The notes under the pieces: generated by a model
What the model was told of the DNA's origin: nothing
Seen by the model: only the letters and a program-made list of their open reading frames with translations
The model's database searches: none
Program-made: the position numbers and the translations under genes
NCBI RefSeq assembly: GCF_000185145.2
Contig: NZ_GL833119.1
Coordinates: forward strand, 248,001 to 312,000
Length of the DNA: 64,000 nt
Direction of reading: 5' to 3'
Source of the DNA: Hoylesella oralis ATCC 33269
GTDB taxonomy: Bacteria > Bacteroidota > Bacteroidia > Bacteroidales > Bacteroidaceae
Part shown: piece after piece, positions 1-8,035 of the stretch
Position numbering within the stretch: the first letter of the stretch is position 1
Layout of the letters: each line of letters starts with the position of its first letter

Positions 1-558
1 CGTGCTATCAGAGAATTGCGTTCTTGCTATACGCAGTTGATAGACCGCATAGAAGAAAGATTAGTGGATAAATTTGGTTTGCAAAGCTACGAATACAGTG
101 AGTACATTTTAGAAGTTCGCAAGAGATTAACCAATGTCAAGGTCTATCTACTGACAGACAAACAGCGTGAATTCTACCATCATGTGATGACAGAATACGA
201 CAACCGAACCCTATGGTACCAGTCTATATGTTATACCATACTTGAGCAGCGTCTTGATGCGCTCAGAGATGAACAAGAAGACAAGCTCGTAGATGACCTC
301 ATCTATTTGTTCCGTGAGTGCGAAAAGTATGCAGATATTTCCAAGAAGGTTGACGATACAGACAAGAATGAGGCCTACTCTTTTGACATGGTTACAAACA
401 ATGGTACTAACATTAGGACACAAACTTACGTGCTTCCTGAGAAAGATAAAACGAAAGCTGACAAACTGGAGAAAAAGATTAGTCAGCTGTTATCTGGTGA
501 TAGCAATGTAGATATTTGTACATTGCTGTCAATATTGAACAAAAAGATGAATAAATGA
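1..558 (+). CDS. C-terminal part of an unidentified protein, first visible gene of the candidate defence operon
   Basis: The reading frame is open from the first base, so this is the tail of a gene that begins left of the window; the TTG at 16 is not a convincing start. The visible 186 residues are charged and mostly helical, rich in Glu, Lys, Asp and Leu, with no catalytic motif I recognise. The stop overlaps the next gene's start as ATGA (555-558), which indicates translational coupling with the PP-loop gene and hence membership of the same operon. It could be the end of a large ATPase or of a DNA-recognition subunit, but the sequence in view does not decide. The function is unknown. Confidence 0.7.
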   Translation, partial: RAIRELRSCYTQLIDRIEERLVDKFGLQSYEYSEYILEVRKRLTNVKVYLLTDKQREFYHHVMTEYDNRTLWYQSICYTILEQRLDALRDEQEDKLVDDLIYLFRECEKYADISKKVDDTDKNEAYSFDMVTNNGTNIRTQTYVLPEKDKTKADKLEKKISQLLSGDSNVDICTLLSILNKKMNK

Positions 559-1658
559 TAAAAGTAAGACATATATTAGGCATATCAGGCGGTAAAGATA
601 GTGCAGCTCTCGCCATCTATCTGAAAAAAACATACCCATTGCTAAAGATTGAATACTACAATTCAGATACAGGTTGCGAATTGGCAGAAACAGAAGCACT
701 AATTAATCGTTTGGAAGCTTACTTGGGGAAAATTGAACGGTTAAGGGCCGCGGAGGACAGTCCGGAGCCAACGCCATTCCATCACTTTTTGAAAGCTATG
801 GGGGGATTTCTTCCTTCACCACAAGCTCGCTGGTGTACTAAGAAAATGAAACTGGATAAGTTTGAAGAATACGTAGGAAGTGATTATGCTGTTTCATATG
901 TTGGTATCCGTGGCGATGAGGATAGAGACGGTTATATCTCATCGAAGCCCAATATTCAGGCCGTATTCCCATTCCGTAAGAATATATGGAGTATAGATGT
1001 TATTAATAAATTCCTACACCATGAGAATTTGGATCAGATAGTTGACATATACGAGAGATTATGTCCAAAAGGATTCCTGCGGGACGAGATTATTGAGATA
1101 GTGAAGAGACCTGTCGCTAAGCAGTTCTATTACTCGAAGAAAATGAATACTTTACTTGACTACGACGTAAAGTTGTTTAATCATGCTGTCTTTGAATTCC
1201 TGAGAACTACTGATTATCCGGTGGGTAAACTTGACAAATTCCCACTCCTTGACAATACGGATGTGTTAGTAAAAGAAGACATTTTCCGTTTATTGAAAGA
1301 GAGTGGTGTGGGTGTTCCTGCCTACTACGAGGAAATCCCTTTCGAGGTAGATGGCGAAAAAGGCACTTATTGCCGTAGTCGTTCTGGTTGTTACTTCTGT
1401 TTTTTCCAGCAAAAGATAGAGTGGGTCTGGCTCTATGAGCAACATCCTGATTTATTCAAGAAAGCAATGGAATTTGAGAAAGATGGATATACATGGAATC
1501 AGAACGAAAGCCTTGCTGATTTGATAAAGCCTGAGCGAATCCGTCAAATTAAACTTGATATCATCAAGCGACAAAAAGAGAATTGTGCCAACCACAAGGG
1601 CACTACTCTTGTGGATATTTTGGGTGACGATATAATGTGTACGAATTGTTTCATATAA
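555..1658 (+). CDS. PP-loop / PAPS-reductase-family protein, DndC-like
   Basis: This 367-aa protein has the ATP-pyrophosphatase (PP-loop) motif SGGKDS at residues 11-16, an RWCTKK segment around Cys94 and GIRGDEDR at 117-124, all features of the PAPS reductase superfamily. A cysteine cluster at C273, C279 and C282, plus C344, C362 and C365, could hold an Fe-S centre. In phosphorothioation systems (DndC, SspD) such proteins activate a substrate with ATP and take part in putting sulfur into the DNA backbone. That role here is inferred from the motifs and from the DndD-like and DUF262 neighbours. A stand-alone sulfonucleotide reductase is less likely, because no sulfate-assimilation gene is near. 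It overlaps the preceding gene by 4 bases, and the next gene starts 10 bases later. Confidence 0.8.
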   Translation: MIKVRHILGISGGKDSAALAIYLKKTYPLLKIEYYNSDTGCELAETEALINRLEAYLGKIERLRAAEDSPEPTPFHHFLKAMGGFLPSPQARWCTKKMKLDKFEEYVGSDYAVSYVGIRGDEDRDGYISSKPNIQAVFPFRKNIWSIDVINKFLHHENLDQIVDIYERLCPKGFLRDEIIEIVKRPVAKQFYYSKKMNTLLDYDVKLFNHAVFEFLRTTDYPVGKLDKFPLLDNTDVLVKEDIFRLLKESGVGVPAYYEEIPFEVDGEKGTYCRSRSGCYFCFFQQKIEWVWLYEQHPDLFKKAMEFEKDGYTWNQNESLADLIKPERIRQIKLDIIKRQKENCANHKGTTLVDILGDDIMCTNCFI

Positions 1659-1668
1659 TTTAAAGTGT

Positions 1669-3945
1669 ATGCTCAAAGCAAATGTACTTTGGCCAGGCAG
1701 TCGTCGTTATAAGTCACGAACGGAGTGGGAACCTATCGGTTTCTTTTCCGAGGCATTGTGTAATGCAACTCAGTTTGATATAAAACTGGGCTTCTTTTCT
1801 TCATCGGCAATTAACATCTTGTCAGATGGATTTGCAACGTTCCTTTATAATGGTGGACGCATGCGAATGGTTATCAATGATATTCTTTCCATTGAAGACA
1901 AGCAAGCTATGATAGCAGGTGAGGCCGGTGACTTAATTCAATATTTTAACCTAAATAACTTGGAGGAAGTTAAACGTACCTTGTCCGAGAGAGATAAACA
2001 TTTTTTCGAATGTTTGACATGGCTTATTAAGAATGAAAGGCTGGAGATAAAGATTGTAGTACCCAAAGATGGGGAAGGTATTGCCCATTCAAAATGCGGA
2101 TTGTTCTCTGATGGGTTGAACAGGGTAGCCTTTGAAGGTTCTTGTAATTTTTCCCGTACTGCCCTAATTGATAATTTAGAGAGCCTTACGGCTTTCTGCG
2201 ATTGGGATGGACAAGGTGATGTGTATAAGATAGATGACATAGTTGAGGATTTTGAAAGGACGTTCTTTGGTAGAGATGATTCTGTCGTCTATCTGAAAGC
2301 CGAAGACGTAAAAGCTGGAATCTATGCCAATTTTAAACATAAAGAGATTGGTGAGTTGATGCGTGATGAACAGAATCTTATTTTAAGACGGCTTAATGAC
2401 AACCTTCCCTTAAGCATTCAAGCTATCTTAAATAAAGCCCAAAAGAAGGTGGAAAGCATCGTTAAAAAGTTAGAGGAACAAAACATTGATGTTTTAAAAG
2501 AAAAGGAGCCAAGATTTCCTTTCGATGAGCCACGAGGCTATCAGAAACAAGCATATGAAAATTGGAAAGTAAAACAGAAAGGACTATTCGCGATGGCTAC
2601 TGGTACAGGCAAGACACTTACCTCGCTGAATTGTCTGCTCAACATCTGGAAGAAATTTCATTTCTATAAAGCAATTATCCTCGTACCTACTATCACGCTT
2701 GTTGACCAATGGGAAGATGAGTGTAAAAGGTTTCATTTTAATCATATTACTAAGGTCAGTTCTAAAAATCCCAAATGGAAAACGGAACTTGATAGCATCA
2801 AAACAAAGGAGAGTATCAAGATAGACGGTGAAGAATCATCGTTTATTATCATAGCGACATATGCCTCCTTTGCAAGAGAAAACATCTTCCGTGAGCTTGT
2901 TGATTTTAACAGGAACACTACCCGACAGATGCTACTTATTGCTGATGAAGCACACAATATGGGAGCAGGAAGGATATTAGACAGATTGGGCGGGGTTAAG
3001 TTCGCCCGTCGCATAGGGCTTTCTGCAACACCAGAACGTCAGTTTGATGATAGCGGTAATAAAGCCATCATGGATTTCTTTGGCTGCGAAAATGGCTATA
3101 CATTTGAGTTTAATATGCAAGAGGCTATTGACAAGGGATATCTTTGCCGATACAAGTATTGTCCACACATAGTCCATCTAAATGATGCTGAGAGGGCTGA
3201 ATATATGCGTATCTCATTACGATTGGCAAAGTTCTTTAATCTGGAAAAAGAATCATTTCCCAAAGGTGATGATATTTTGATGCGATTGCTGCTGAAACGG
3301 AAACGCATTGTCCATAAGGCTCAAGAGAAAGAACTGATATTCCGACAAATCATTCAGGAAAGATATGCCGAGAAAGGGAATTTGAAATATACTTTGGTCT
3401 ATGTTCCAGAAGGTGCAAGACCTGATGACGAAACGGCTGATATCTTCGACAGCATGGAAAGTGTTAATGACGATGACTTTTCTAATAATTTGATTGACAC
3501 ATACACAAGGATTGTGCAGAATGTCAGCAAAACGACAACTGTAAAAAAGTTCGTATCAGGAATTAAGGAACGAAACGAGATTCTTGATAAGTTTGCTTGT
3601 GGTGAGATAGAAGTCCTGACATCAATGAAATGTCTTGACGAGGGTGTTGATGTACCCCGTAGCGAGATGGCTATTTTCTGTGCCAGCACGGGAAATCCAA
3701 GGCAATTTATTCAGCGGAGAGGTCGTATATTACGAAAGCATCCCGACAAACATATAGCCATAATACACGATTTAGTCGTGGCTCCCGAAATAAATTCTGC
3801 GCAGGAGAACTACAATATGGAACGTAGTCTAATAAAAAGTGAATTAAAAAGAGTTCGTGACTTTGCTGTATTATCGGAAAATGCAGACTTTGCATATAAT
3901 GAATTAAACGAAATACTATCATATTATAACATATCTTTATTCTGA
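1669..3945 (+). CDS. PLD-nuclease / DEAH-box helicase fusion
   Basis: This 758-aa protein joins two activities. Residues about 20-200 form a phospholipase-D-like domain with an HxK motif (H140, K142, D148, followed by GSCNFSRTA), the fold used by metal-independent nucleases such as those in some restriction systems. Residues about 285-700 are a superfamily-2 helicase: Walker A ATGTGKT at 310-316, DEAH at 426-429, SAT at 452-454 and a motif VI of the QRRGR type near 683. Only one HKD motif is visible, so the nuclease would have to work as a dimer. The likely role is to move along DNA and cut it as the effector of the operon. Restriction enzymes linked to phosphorothioation also include SF2 helicases, which fits the context, but the specificity is unknown. 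Confidence 0.85.
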   Translation: MLKANVLWPGSRRYKSRTEWEPIGFFSEALCNATQFDIKLGFFSSSAINILSDGFATFLYNGGRMRMVINDILSIEDKQAMIAGEAGDLIQYFNLNNLEEVKRTLSERDKHFFECLTWLIKNERLEIKIVVPKDGEGIAHSKCGLFSDGLNRVAFEGSCNFSRTALIDNLESLTAFCDWDGQGDVYKIDDIVEDFERTFFGRDDSVVYLKAEDVKAGIYANFKHKEIGELMRDEQNLILRRLNDNLPLSIQAILNKAQKKVESIVKKLEEQNIDVLKEKEPRFPFDEPRGYQKQAYENWKVKQKGLFAMATGTGKTLTSLNCLLNIWKKFHFYKAIILVPTITLVDQWEDECKRFHFNHITKVSSKNPKWKTELDSIKTKESIKIDGEESSFIIIATYASFARENIFRELVDFNRNTTRQMLLIADEAHNMGAGRILDRLGGVKFARRIGLSATPERQFDDSGNKAIMDFFGCENGYTFEFNMQEAIDKGYLCRYKYCPHIVHLNDAERAEYMRISLRLAKFFNLEKESFPKGDDILMRLLLKRKRIVHKAQEKELIFRQIIQERYAEKGNLKYTLVYVPEGARPDDETADIFDSMESVNDDDFSNNLIDTYTRIVQNVSKTTTVKKFVSGIKERNEILDKFACGEIEVLTSMKCLDEGVDVPRSEMAIFCASTGNPRQFIQRRGRILRKHPDKHIAIIHDLVVAPEINSAQENYNMERSLIKSELKRVRDFAVLSENADFAYNELNEILSYYNISLF

Positions 3946-3947
3946 TT

Positions 3948-4175
3948 ATGGCAAGAAATAATGACAACAAAATGCTGCAAGCAGTCTTGCTTGATGAGAA
4001 TCTGATGAAGTTCGGAGATTATACTCCTTCTGACATCAGCACAATAGAGCAAGCACTTGATTCTGACAATTATGTAATAAATGCTGTTGCACAGATTATC
4101 AAACGTACAGGTGAAGGAACTTCTGAAAAAGAACTTTGGAAGGAAATAGACAAATTTTTAATCGATAACGTATGA
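3948..4175 (+). CDS. Small 75-aa protein of unknown function in the defence operon
   Basis: A short acidic, mostly helical protein with no motif I recognise. It starts 2 bases after the helicase stop, and its own stop overlaps the start of the SMC-like gene as ATGA (4172-4175), so it is almost certainly translated as part of the operon. The helix-rich composition and the position between a helicase and an ATPase would suit an adaptor that links the two, but this is only positional inference. Confidence 0.75.
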   Translation: MARNNDNKMLQAVLLDENLMKFGDYTPSDISTIEQALDSDNYVINAVAQIIKRTGEGTSEKELWKEIDKFLIDNV

Positions 4176-6340
4176 TAATCAAAGAAATCCGAATCAAAAA
4201 TTTCCGTAGTTACTACGGAGATAATAATATATTTGAGTTTTCAGACGGCCTGACTCTTATTCTGGGAGATAATGGTGACGGTAAAACAACTTTTTTTGAT
4301 GCTTTGCAGTGGTTGTTCAATACAACTATTGACAAGGGCAATATTGACCATATGTCAGAAATGCGAAAGTCAAAAATGGAAATTGGCGAAAAAGAAGATG
4401 TTTCCGTTTCTATGCTTTTTGAACATGATGGTGAAAAGTCGGTAGAAAAGTCTTTTTCCGTTGAACGTGTTAGTGAAGACTTCTTTAGAACCGGTTCACT
4501 TGTTTATAGAGGTTATGAGAATTCTGGTTCAGAACGTATTCAGTTGAGTGGAAAGAATCTTATAGACAGATGTTATGACGCCTTTGTTCAGAGATTCAGT
4601 ATGTTTAAGGGTGAGTCGGAACTTAATGTTTTCGACAACGCTACTGCTTTAAAGGATTTAGTTGACAAATTTTCTGATATAAGAAAGTTCGATGACCTTG
4701 TAGAATATACGTCATCTTTTGAGGAAAAAGCAAATGCTGCCTATCTGAAAGAAATGAAATCTGACAGGAAGGTCGCAGGTGAAGCTAAATCATTAGAATT
4801 ACAGATAAATCGTCTTGCAGAGGAAATCTCAACTAAAAAGAAAGATATCAAAGACAAAACAACATCGTTGGAAGTTTTTTCTAAGAGGTTGGGAGAACTT
4901 GAAGAGAATCAGGAAACATCTGAAAGATACAAAGACATACAAAGCAGGTTAAAGAGCAAGGAGGAAAAACGTAGGAAATTAAAAGCCCAGATAAGTTATA
5001 TTGATTATAACCACGCTCTTCTTGATAAAATGTGGATTCTTTGTGCTTTCCCGAATGTTCTACAAGAGTTCAAGCAAAAATGTTCAGCTCTTAGTAGGGA
5101 AAAGAGAAAGCAGGAAAAAGATTATGAGCGTCAAAAGGCTATTGAAATCGGGAAATTGGAGGCAGTTAAGGAAATACAAGGTGCATTGGTAAATGGTGCC
5201 CCTGAATTACCTTGGTATCTGCCCAATCAGGAAACGATGGAGGAGATGCTAAATGACCATATCTGCAAGGTGTGTGGGCGTCCGGTTGAAGAAGGGGATG
5301 AGGCTTACAACTTTATGTTGCAGAAACTGGAGGAGTATAAGAGGCATATAGCATTGGAGACCGCCAAGAAGAGTCAGAAGGAAGCCATTGAGGAGAAGGA
5401 ACTATTCAAGTTTAGCAACATTGAGTCTCTGCACAATCTGAGCATTTCGCTTAGCGGCAGCAATGAGCTGCAGGTTTCTGGACTTATCCGTGAAATTAGT
5501 GACCGCATGGGGCTGGTGGAGCGTCTGAACGAGGACCTGAAGGAAGTGGAGCAACAGATACAAGATACGATAGACGAAAAAACACGCCTGCTGATTCAGG
5601 CCGGAAATGTGTCTGAGGCAATTCTGGAGAAGGATTTCAATGACATCAAAGGGCTGTTTGAACAGAAAGGCAGAGCAGAAGTGAGGCTTACGGAACTGAA
5701 GGGTGAGTTAACACAGCTTCAGACGAGGATGGATGGATTGCAGAAACAGATGGATGAATTGAATCCAGACAGTTCACAGGTGAAGGTGTATCGTGATGTC
5801 CACCGTGTCCTTGAAGAGATAGCCAAAGCTTTTGCGTTTGCTAAAAAGGAGAATCTTCGACGTTTCCTTGGAGAAATGCAAGACAAGGCAAATGGTTATT
5901 TAGAGCAACTCAGTGCAAGCGACTTCCATGGTGAAATTCGTCTTTGGCAGACAGCTGACGACTCGACGGAAATACGCCTATATAGTTCTAACGGTACGGA
6001 AATAAAAAAGCCATCTGGCTCGCAATTGACGGTGATGTATATATCCGTCCTGTTTGCCATATCTGACTTTACACAAGAAAAGCGTGACGAGGATTATCCT
6101 CTTGTATTTGATGCTGCAACATCATCGTTCGGCGATTCCAAGGAAGAGAACTTTTACAATGTGATTGATAATCTGAAGAAACAATGTATTATTGTAACCA
6201 AGGATTTCATCACCAAAGGAAGGGTCCGCTTCTCGGAAATAGAAAAACTGACATGTTCCGTCTATCGTATCAAGAAAGCCGATGGCTTTAATTCAAAGAA
6301 TATGGCAACTGTTCGTACAACAATAGAAAAAATCAAGTAG
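4172..6340 (+). CDS. DndD-like SMC/Rad50-type ATPase
   Basis: This 722-aa protein opens with an ABC/SMC head (Walker A GDNGDGKT, residues 32-39), continues with a long coiled coil (about 190-570) interrupted by a CxxC hook at C365/C368, and closes with a signature-like SGSQLTVMY segment and a Walker B FDAATSSFGD around D647. This is the layout of DndD and other Rad50-like ATPases, which in Dnd systems drive or regulate DNA sulfur modification. The family call rests on architecture, length and the PP-loop neighbour. A generic RecF/SbcC-like defence ATPase is the main alternative. Base composition changes inside the gene: sampled lines run about 32-38% GC in the first third and about 43-52% around the hook, which hints at recombination. 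Confidence 0.8.
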   Translation: MIIKEIRIKNFRSYYGDNNIFEFSDGLTLILGDNGDGKTTFFDALQWLFNTTIDKGNIDHMSEMRKSKMEIGEKEDVSVSMLFEHDGEKSVEKSFSVERVSEDFFRTGSLVYRGYENSGSERIQLSGKNLIDRCYDAFVQRFSMFKGESELNVFDNATALKDLVDKFSDIRKFDDLVEYTSSFEEKANAAYLKEMKSDRKVAGEAKSLELQINRLAEEISTKKKDIKDKTTSLEVFSKRLGELEENQETSERYKDIQSRLKSKEEKRRKLKAQISYIDYNHALLDKMWILCAFPNVLQEFKQKCSALSREKRKQEKDYERQKAIEIGKLEAVKEIQGALVNGAPELPWYLPNQETMEEMLNDHICKVCGRPVEEGDEAYNFMLQKLEEYKRHIALETAKKSQKEAIEEKELFKFSNIESLHNLSISLSGSNELQVSGLIREISDRMGLVERLNEDLKEVEQQIQDTIDEKTRLLIQAGNVSEAILEKDFNDIKGLFEQKGRAEVRLTELKGELTQLQTRMDGLQKQMDELNPDSSQVKVYRDVHRVLEEIAKAFAFAKKENLRRFLGEMQDKANGYLEQLSASDFHGEIRLWQTADDSTEIRLYSSNGTEIKKPSGSQLTVMYISVLFAISDFTQEKRDEDYPLVFDAATSSFGDSKEENFYNVIDNLKKQCIIVTKDFITKGRVRFSEIEKLTCSVYRIKKADGFNSKNMATVRTTIEKIK

Positions 6341-6341
6341 T

Positions 6342-6914
6342 ATGGAATCTTTATATGAACTTTGGGGCAAACGTAATCCCGAATGGGAAGAACGTTACCA
6401 AGACTCCGTGATAAGTGTGTTCTCGGACTATGGTAAGGGGGTGAATCAGTATCAGGAGGTAAGAGGAAAGATATATGGAGCAGGCTACGAAGTGTTTATA
6501 TTGGCCTTTTTCATTGGATTGTATAGCAATAAAACTAAACCTTTGATAGAAGATAAAGCCAAAAGGAAACACTTTGGTTGGGCTATCTCCAACTGGGGGA
6601 CAGGCGAATCACGTCTTGGCCGAACACAATATCCACGTTTGCGTGAATATATGTTTGCTGCATTGATAGCTCGAACGGATATTGACTTCATTGCTTTAGA
6701 TAAAGGCGAAATCACTCAGCGCAAGGTCGTGGATGACCTCATTACCAAAATGGAGGAATACGCTAACTATGGCTTTGACTTTATTAAGGAGAAACTGGAG
6801 GAAAATCCTAATTATTTCTTCAAAGAAACAGCATTCCTCCGTGTATTCTTAGACTTCTTGAAAAAGGATGAAGAGGATGATGCAATGGATGATGTACCGG
6901 AGTCGTTGGATTAA
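6342..6914 (+). CDS. 190-aa protein in the dndE position, function unknown
   Basis: The gene begins 1 base after the SMC ATPase stop and would be translated with it. The protein has a hydrophobic helix around residues 48-64 (AFFIGLYSN), a conserved-looking block with FGWAISNWG and aromatic and charged residues, and a very acidic tail. In classical clusters the gene after dndD is dndE, a small DNA-binding protein, but I do not see a convincing DndE signature here and the protein is longer than usual. I therefore treat it as an unidentified subunit. GC is near 47% on a sampled line, in sharp contrast to the next gene. Confidence 0.7.
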   Translation: MESLYELWGKRNPEWEERYQDSVISVFSDYGKGVNQYQEVRGKIYGAGYEVFILAFFIGLYSNKTKPLIEDKAKRKHFGWAISNWGTGESRLGRTQYPRLREYMFAALIARTDIDFIALDKGEITQRKVVDDLITKMEEYANYGFDFIKEKLEENPNYFFKETAFLRVFLDFLKKDEEDDAMDDVPESLD

Positions 6915-6937
6915 TAAATTAATTATTCTTTATAATT

Positions 6938-7933
6938 ATGGAATACAAGAATAAAGAACTAAGAATTAGAGATTTAATAAGCCTCATAGAGAGTAAGTCT
7001 ATAAATTTGCGTCCTCCATATCAGCGTAATTTCATATGGACACCTAAAGAACAAAGACTACTTATTGATTCAATTTATAAAGGATACCCGCTCCCAAATT
7101 TTTTTATACTAAAAAATGAGAATGGAAAATATGAAATGGTGGATGGACAACAGCGTGCGACAACTATCTATAAATACTATCATAATGAGTTTAAGGATAA
7201 TCAAAAGAAGTTCTTTAAAGAATACGACCCGGAATTTTTCTTAGATTATCGACTTAATATTGTCGAGATTGAAAATTTTGATTCTTCAAAAGGAGAATCA
7301 AAAGAAGAGTTCTTTTATCTGGTAAATAAAAGAGGCATTCAACTTAACCCTGCGGAAGTAAATCAAGCATATCATCATGATTCTGATTTCCTTAAGTTAG
7401 TTTACAGGATTATGGATATTCAACAACTCATAGAACTGGATATTTTTACAGATAAGACAAAACTTCGCATGAATGACCGAGGACTTATAGAAGAAATTGT
7501 CGCATACCTGTTCTATGGTATTACAGAAAAAAGGAATGCTGTCGAGAATTTATTTGAGGCAAAATTAAGTGAAGAAGTGGTAAATGAAAAACATGCCCGT
7601 TTTTCAATGGTAATAAATAAAATATATGCCTTAAACGACATAAAGCCAATAAATCAAACAAGATATAAACAAAAGAATGATTTTTATACTCTTTTTTGTT
7701 TCATAAACGAACATATCGATGAAAAGTTTGAAGTTCTTCAGTATCAATACAAGATATTGACTTTCATTAGTGAAAACGATTTTATTACTCCCTCAAATGA
7801 AGATTGTCGTCCTTTTATGGATTATGCTATTAATTGTGTTAGTCAGTCCAATTCGAAAAGAGCCCGTGAAATGCGTCTACAATTTTTTGAACAATTATTA
7901 TGTAATAAGAAAGAGAACGGGGGGATGTGGTGA
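6938..7933 (+). CDS. DUF262 (ParB/Srx-fold) protein with DGQQR motif
   Basis: The 331-aa protein has the DUF262 hallmarks: RPPYQRNFIW (residues 25-34), the IDSIYKGYPLP segment and VDGQQR at 68-73. DUF262 occurs at the N-terminus of GmrSD and of SspE, where DGQQR-containing domains hydrolyse nucleotides and, in SspE, respond to phosphorothioated DNA. The usual C-terminal DUF1524 HNH nuclease is absent, and no HNH-like histidines are visible, so any cleavage would have to come from another subunit. The gene is AT-rich (a sampled line is about 28% GC) and is separated from the preceding gene by 23 bases. Its stop overlaps the following 34-aa ORF. It is probably a sensor or regulator of the system. 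Confidence 0.85.
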   Translation: MEYKNKELRIRDLISLIESKSINLRPPYQRNFIWTPKEQRLLIDSIYKGYPLPNFFILKNENGKYEMVDGQQRATTIYKYYHNEFKDNQKKFFKEYDPEFFLDYRLNIVEIENFDSSKGESKEEFFYLVNKRGIQLNPAEVNQAYHHDSDFLKLVYRIMDIQQLIELDIFTDKTKLRMNDRGLIEEIVAYLFYGITEKRNAVENLFEAKLSEEVVNEKHARFSMVINKIYALNDIKPINQTRYKQKNDFYTLFCFINEHIDEKFEVLQYQYKILTFISENDFITPSNEDCRPFMDYAINCVSQSNSKRAREMRLQFFEQLLCNKKENGGMW

Positions 7934-8034
7934 ATGAAATCATAGATTATCTTTCAAAGGAATACGGATTAGATAAAATAGAACTAAATCCTATAGGAAA
8001 GTATTGGTTAATAGATCTGTCAAACTTGGAATAG
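7930..8034 (+). CDS. Overlapping 34-aa small ORF between the DUF262 and kinase genes
   Basis: A GTG start at 7930-7932 overlaps the DUF262 stop as GTGA. The frame then runs 34 codons (V/M NEIIDYLSKEYGLDK... ending DLSNLE) to TAG at 8032-8034, one base before the kinase ATG at 8036. The product would be an amphipathic, acidic mini-protein. The exact packing between two genes argues for real translation, or at least for a translational bridge that carries ribosomes from one gene to the next. The frame differs from that of the kinase, so it is not a simple N-terminal extension. There is no homology evidence. Confidence 0.5.
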   Translation: MNEIIDYLSKEYGLDKIELNPIGKYWLIDLSNLE

Positions 8035-8035
8035 T

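Noticed and set aside
16..558. A complete 180-aa gene starting at TTG 16
   Set aside because: The frame is open back to base 1, so the visible part is the tail of a longer gene rather than a complete one.
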